From: Propionibacteriaceae bacterium
GTDB taxonomy: Bacteria > Actinomycetota > Actinomycetes > Propionibacteriales > Propionibacteriaceae
Assembly: GCA_031254155.1 (NCBI GenBank)
Contig: JAIRVA010000135.1
Coordinates: 1 to 10,469 of the forward strand
Length of the DNA stretch: 10,469 nucleotides
Direction of reading: 5' to 3'
Part shown: piece by piece, positions 6,785 to 10,469 of the stretch
How the letters are laid out: each line of letters opens with the position of its first letter
Position numbering within the stretch: position 1 is the first letter of the stretch
The notes under the pieces: generated by a model
The model's database searches: none
What the model was told of the DNA's origin: nothing
Seen by the model: only the letters and a program-made list of their open reading frames with translations
Translations under genes and position numbers: made by a program

Positions 6785-8280
6785 GCCGCGACGAACTGCT
6801 GGAGTTTGACGAGGTCGTGGCGGCCTTTGACCCGGTCATCGGGCTGGAGGTCCACGTCGAACTGGCGACCCTAACGAAGATGTTCTGCGCCTGCTCGACC
6901 CGTTTCGGCGCGGCGCCCAACTCCCAGGTCTGCCCGGTCTGCCTGGGCCTGCCGGGCTCGTTGCCGCAGGTCAACGGCCAGGCGGTCGAGTCGTCGATCC
7001 GCATCGGGCTGGCCCTGGGCTGCTCGATCGCCACCTGGTGCCGGTTCTCGCGCAAGAACTACTTCTACCCGGACATGACGAAGAACTACCAGGTTTCCCA
7101 GTACGACGAGCCGCTGTGCTACGACGGGTCCGTCGAGGTGGATGTCGACGGCGAGCTCATCACCGTACCCATCGAGCGGGCGCACATGGAGGAAGACGCC
7201 GGCAAATCCGTCCACGTCGGGAGCCTGACGGGCCGGATCGAGGGTGCGGAGTACTCCCTGATGGACTACAACCGCGGCGGCGTGCCCCTCGTGGAGATCG
7301 TGACCAAGCCGGTTCTGGGGACGGGGGCGGGGGCACCCGCGGTCGCCCGCGCGTACGTCGCGACGCTGCGCGACATCGTCCGCGCGCTCGGGGTCTCGGA
7401 TGTCCGCATGGAGCAGGGATCGCTGCGCTGCGACGCGAACGTGTCGCTCATGGCCAAGGGTACGACGACGCTCGGGACCCGGACCGAGACGAAGAACCTC
7501 AACTCGCTGAAGTCGATCGAGAAGGCCGTCCGCTACGAGATGTGCCGCCAGGGTGCGATCCTCGCCGCCGGCGGGCGGATCAAGCAGGAGACCCGGCACT
7601 GGCACGAGGACGGCTCGTACACCGCCGCTGGCCGGTCCAAGGAAGAGGCCGAGGACTACCGTTACTTCCCCGAACCCGACCTGGTCCCCGTCGCGCCCAG
7701 CCGTGAGTGGGTGGAGGCGCTGCGGGCGACGATCCCCGCGCCGCCCCGCGAACGTCTGGCCGCGTTGCGGGAACAGTGGGGTTTCGCGGAGCCGGAGATG
7801 CGCGATGTCGCTGCGGCCGACGCCGTCGACTTGGTCGCCGCGACGATCGCCGCCGGCGCCGCCCCCCAGGCCGCCCGCAAGTGGTGGATGAGCGAGCTGA
7901 TGCGCCGGGCCAATGCCGCGGGCCTCGGGCTCGCCGACCTCGCGATCACGCCCGCCGCCGTCGCCCAAGTCCAGGGGCTCATCGACGAGGGCCGGCTCAA
8001 CGACAAGGTGGCACGCGAGGTCATCGACGCGGTCCTGGCGGGCGAGGGTACGCCCCGCGAGATCGTCGACGCCCGTGGGCTGGCCGTGATCCTCGACACC
8101 TCGGCGCTGCAGGCCGCGGTCGACGCCCAGATTGCGGGGCACCCGGACGTGGCGGAGCGGATCCGCGCGGGCAAGACCCAGGCCGTCGGCGTTCTCATCG
8201 GGGCGGTCATGAAGCAGCTGGGCGGCCAGGCCGACGCGGCCAGCGTCCGGGCGCTGATCCTCGCCACGCTGGAGGGGTGA
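6781..8280 (+). CDS. gatB: Aspartyl/glutamyl-tRNA amidotransferase subunit B
   Basis: GatB binds the misacylated tRNA, phosphorylates the Glu or Asp side chain with ATP, and amidates it with ammonia from GatA. The 499-residue product is of normal length. It opens with PVIGLEVHVEL (18-28), followed by the zinc-site cysteines C36, C38, C51 and C54 (CAC and CPVC, in LGLPG context). Kinase/transamidase core blocks include the stretch KNYFYPDMTKNYQVSQYD, MDYNRGGVPLVEI, RTETKNLNSLKSIEKAVRYE and DYRYFPEPDL. The C-terminal third is the GatB/YqeY tRNA-binding tail, with LNDKVAREV and MKQLGGQADAASVRALI. It is the last gene of gatC-gatA-gatB and starts within the gatA stop codon. In M. tuberculosis pfkA separates gatA from gatB; here the three genes are contiguous. 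Whether the complex serves Gln, Asn or both depends on which synthetases the genome encodes, which the window does not show. Confidence 0.97.
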   Translation: MSRDELLEFDEVVAAFDPVIGLEVHVELATLTKMFCACSTRFGAAPNSQVCPVCLGLPGSLPQVNGQAVESSIRIGLALGCSIATWCRFSRKNYFYPDMTKNYQVSQYDEPLCYDGSVEVDVDGELITVPIERAHMEEDAGKSVHVGSLTGRIEGAEYSLMDYNRGGVPLVEIVTKPVLGTGAGAPAVARAYVATLRDIVRALGVSDVRMEQGSLRCDANVSLMAKGTTTLGTRTETKNLNSLKSIEKAVRYEMCRQGAILAAGGRIKQETRHWHEDGSYTAAGRSKEEAEDYRYFPEPDLVPVAPSREWVEALRATIPAPPRERLAALREQWGFAEPEMRDVAAADAVDLVAATIAAGAAPQAARKWWMSELMRRANAAGLGLADLAITPAAVAQVQGLIDEGRLNDKVAREVIDAVLAGEGTPREIVDARGLAVILDTSALQAAVDAQIAGHPDVAERIRAGKTQAVGVLIGAVMKQLGGQADAASVRALILATLEG

Positions 8281-8304
8281 GCGGAACGGGCCCGGGCGAT
8301 GGAG

Positions 8305-8310
8305 TACGGT
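8305..8310 (+). promoter_or_regulatory. Putative -10 box (TACGGT) of mtrAB
   Basis: TACGGT lies in the 57-base gap after gatB and fits TAnnnT. A start site near 8317 would give a leader of about 21 bases containing the mtrA ribosome site. No -35 consensus is visible, and readthrough from gatCAB cannot be excluded. Confidence 0.4.
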
Positions 8311-8325
8311 GGGTCCAAGCGCAAC

Positions 8326-8331
8326 GAGGGA
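8326..8331 (+). promoter_or_regulatory. Ribosome binding site GAGGGA that places the mtrA start
   Basis: GAGGGA is six bases before ATG 8338. The upstream in-frame ATG at 8299 has no ribosome site and would overlap the -10 box. MtrA homology also begins just after 8338. Confidence 0.65.
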
Positions 8332-8337
8332 GTGAAG

Positions 8338-9021
8338 ATGGACGGGTCAGACGGGAAAGTCCTCGTCATCGACGACGACGCCTCCCTGGCGGAGATGCTG
8401 CAGATCGTGTTGCGCCAGGAGGGGTTCGCGTCGGCCTGGTGCCCCCGGGGGGACCAGGCGCTGGAGGCCTTCCGCGCCGAGAAACCGGATCTCGTCCTGC
8501 TGGATCTGATGCTCCCCGGCCGGGGTGGTGTCGAGATCTGCCGTGACATCCGGGCGGTGTCCGGGGTCCCGGTCATCATGCTCACCGCCAAGTCGGAGAC
8601 GAACGACGTTGTCAGAGGGCTGGAGGCGGGGGCCGATGATTACGTGGCCAAACCCTTCGCCCCCCGGGAGCTCGTCGCCCGGGTCCGGACGCGGCTGCGG
8701 CGACCGGGTCCGGTGGAGATCGAAACGATCAAAGTCGGTGATCTCACTATCTCGGTGGAGTCGCACCAGGTGCGCAAAGGTGACCAGATCGTGGGCGTGA
8801 CCCCGCTCGAGTTTGACCTGCTGCTCGCCCTCGCGAAGCAGCCGAAGCACGTTTTCACCCGCGAGCAACTGCTGAAACAGGTCTGGGGGTACCAGAACCC
8901 GGCCGACACGCGGCTGGTCAACGTCCACATCCAGCGGCTGCGGGCCAAGATTGAGCGCGACCCGGACAACCCGGAGATCGTTGTCACCGTCCGCGGGGTG
9001 GGGTACCGGACCAGTGGCTGA
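8338..9021 (+). CDS. mtrA: MtrA, OmpR-family DNA-binding response regulator
   Basis: MtrA is the response regulator of the conserved actinobacterial MtrAB system, which controls cell-wall remodelling, division and osmotic responses in the cytoplasm after phosphorylation by MtrB. The 227-residue product aligns block by block with mycobacterial MtrA as I recall it. The receiver domain (about 7-121) has the acidic pocket D12-D14 in IDDDASLAEML, phospho-acceptor D56 in LVLLDLMLPG (the same number as in M. tuberculosis), T83 in MLTAK, Y102 in ADDY and K105. The winged-helix output domain (about 128-225) contains VTPLEFDLLLAL, VFTREQLLKQVWGY, ADTRLVNVHIQRLRAKIE and VRGVGYR. Its last eight bases overlap the mtrB start. 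It follows gatB by 57 bases; in mycobacteria mtrA instead follows tmk and sahH. All key residues are present. Confidence 0.93.
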   Translation: MDGSDGKVLVIDDDASLAEMLQIVLRQEGFASAWCPRGDQALEAFRAEKPDLVLLDLMLPGRGGVEICRDIRAVSGVPVIMLTAKSETNDVVRGLEAGADDYVAKPFAPRELVARVRTRLRRPGPVEIETIKVGDLTISVESHQVRKGDQIVGVTPLEFDLLLALAKQPKHVFTREQLLKQVWGYQNPADTRLVNVHIQRLRAKIERDPDNPEIVVTVRGVGYRTSG

Positions 9022-10469
9022 GGTTCACCCGGTCTCCGCCCGCAGCCGGCTCCGGCACCAGGTGACCGGGCCTCTGAGGTTATGGAAGTCCTCACTGACG
9101 CTCCGGGTCGTCCTCTCGGCGCTCCTCGGTTCGACGTTGGTCCTGGCCGCCGCCGGCTTCAGCCTGCTGGGCCGGGTGACGGAGTCGACGGTCGAGAACT
9201 CGCGGGCGTCGGCCACGGCGCTCGCCGAGGAGGCGATGACCGAGATTGAGCAGCAGGCCCGCAGTGTCGGGTACGACTACGCCAGTTCGGACGCCTTCTA
9301 CAGCCTCATGCTGTCGGCGACGACCCGGGGCAGCGCCTCGGGGCGCTACCAGGTCCAGTTCGTCACCGGGGTGGGTACCTTCTCCGCCGGGAACCTCGAC
9401 GCCTCGATCCCCGCCTCGCTCGTGGCGGCGGTGGCCGCGGCCAGTACGGGTGAGCGGCTCTCCGAGCCCACCACCGTGGTGCGGGCCAACGGCTCCACCG
9501 CCCCGGGTCTCGTGGTCGCGGGGGCGATCTCCGGCGGCGGGCTGGAGCGCTTCTCGGTGTTCTTCGTCTTCTCCTTCGAAGACGAGGCCCGCAACCTCGC
9601 GGTGGTCCAGACGGCGGCCGCGCTCGCCGGCGTGATCTTGTTGGTCGGCATCGGGCTCGTGGCGTACGTGGTGTCGCGGCAGACGCTCAAACCGTTGCGG
9701 GCGGCCCGGCGGGCGGCGGAGCGGCTCTCGAACGGCGAGCTGACCCAACTGATGCCGGTGAAGGGGACCGACGACCTCGCCCAGCTGGCTGGTTCCATGA
9801 ACCACATGGCCAACCAGTTGCAGCAACGGATCCGGCAGCTCGAACAACTTTCCCGCATCCAACAGCGATTCGTCTCCGACGTGTCCCACGAACTGCGGAC
9901 GCCCCTGACCACGGTCCGCATGGCCGCCGATGTGCTCTACGACAACCGCGACGGTCTCCCGGCCGTCGAGCACAAGTCGGTCGAGTTGTTGCACAAGGAG
10001 GTCAACCGCTTCGAGGCCCTGCTGGGCGATTTGCTGGAGATCTCGCGCTTCGACGCCGGGGTCGCCGTCCTCGATCTCGACGATGTGAGCGTGGCCGATC
10101 TCGTCCGCGGGGAGACGGAGGCGCTGACCGAGCTGGCGGCGACGACCGGCAGCGAACTCCGCCTGCACGGTGAGGGTGAGGCGATGGCACGGGTCGATCC
10201 CCGCCGGATCTCCCGGCTCGTCCGCAACCTCATCAGCAACGCCATCGAACACGGGGAGGGGCGCCCGATCGACGTCTGGGTGGCGGCGGACGACGCGGTG
10301 GTGGCGTTCGCCGTCCGCGACCACGGGGTCGGGTTCACCATCGACCAGGCCAAACAGATGTTCAACCGATTCTGGCGGGCCGATCCGGCGCGGGCGCGGC
10401 ACATCGGGGGTACGGGACTCGGGCTGTCAATCTCGCAGGAGGATGTCCGGCTCCACCAGGGCTGGATCC
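9014..10469 (+). CDS. mtrB: MtrB sensor histidine kinase, 3'-truncated by the window edge
   Basis: The frame is open from GTG 9014, which overlaps mtrA by eight bases, to the window end, giving 485 residues and no stop. MtrB is the membrane kinase that phosphorylates MtrA. TM1 is about residues 30-52 and TM2 about 199-220, enclosing an extracytoplasmic sensor region of about 145 residues. HAMP follows (about 221-273), then the dimerisation domain with the phospho-acceptor H292 in RFVSDVSHELRTPLTTVRMA. The ATPase domain shows the N box (NLISNAIEH, N409), G1 (DHGVG, 436-440), the F-box region NRFWRADP and G2 (GGTGLGL, 465-471). Only the last strand and tail are missing; M. tuberculosis MtrB has 567 residues. 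No strong ribosome site precedes the GTG, so translation is probably coupled to mtrA. A TTA codon occurs at 9080-9082. lpqB would be expected downstream by synteny. Confidence 0.93.
   Translation, partial: MAEVHPVSARSRLRHQVTGPLRLWKSSLTLRVVLSALLGSTLVLAAAGFSLLGRVTESTVENSRASATALAEEAMTEIEQQARSVGYDYASSDAFYSLMLSATTRGSASGRYQVQFVTGVGTFSAGNLDASIPASLVAAVAAASTGERLSEPTTVVRANGSTAPGLVVAGAISGGGLERFSVFFVFSFEDEARNLAVVQTAAALAGVILLVGIGLVAYVVSRQTLKPLRAARRAAERLSNGELTQLMPVKGTDDLAQLAGSMNHMANQLQQRIRQLEQLSRIQQRFVSDVSHELRTPLTTVRMAADVLYDNRDGLPAVEHKSVELLHKEVNRFEALLGDLLEISRFDAGVAVLDLDDVSVADLVRGETEALTELAATTGSELRLHGEGEAMARVDPRRISRLVRNLISNAIEHGEGRPIDVWVAADDAVVAFAVRDHGVGFTIDQAKQMFNRFWRADPARARHIGGTGLGLSISQEDVRLHQGWI

Noticed and set aside
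9092..10402. A 436-codon minus-strand open frame at the right end
   Set aside because: It is fully antisense to mtrB, whose H, N, G1 and G2 boxes are all readable. The antisense product is Arg/His/Gly-rich with no recognisable domain.

Overview
The window is very GC-rich, densely packed and biased to G/C at third codon positions. It contains an mtrA-mtrB two-component pair and a full-length Lhr helicase of the mycobacterial type. This points to an actinobacterium. A small protein with a variant-leucine-rich-repeat-like N-terminus makes me lean towards Propionibacteriales, but that is inference.

Layout. (1) 1-3501, plus: the C-terminal three quarters of a large Lhr-type ATP-dependent helicase; its ATP-binding first RecA lobe lies upstream of the window. 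(2) 3538-4242, plus: a 234-residue protein with a short N-terminal repeat-like helix, a Pro/Thr linker and an eight-cysteine C-terminal domain. Its ends meet, five bases apart, with (3) 4248-4886, minus: a SAM-dependent O-methyltransferase. (4) 4887-4997: a short divergent promoter region with a good -10 box for each strand and a small hairpin just before gatC. (5) 4998-8280, plus: the complete gatC-gatA-gatB operon, with ATGA overlaps at both junctions. It encodes the tRNA-dependent amidotransferase that makes Gln-tRNA(Gln) and/or Asn-tRNA(Asn). (6) 8338-10469, plus: mtrA (response regulator) overlapping mtrB (sensor histidine kinase). mtrB is cut by the window end just after its ATP-binding G2 box.

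The genes cover nucleic-acid repair, translation fidelity and envelope/cell-cycle signalling. No mobile element, CRISPR array, tRNA or rRNA gene was seen, and no gene-free stretch exceeds about 110 bases. Most of the window is ordinary core genome. The least ordinary item is the eight-cysteine protein, which looks built for export yet has no visible signal peptide or membrane segment. I did not find convincing evidence for an undescribed multi-gene system.
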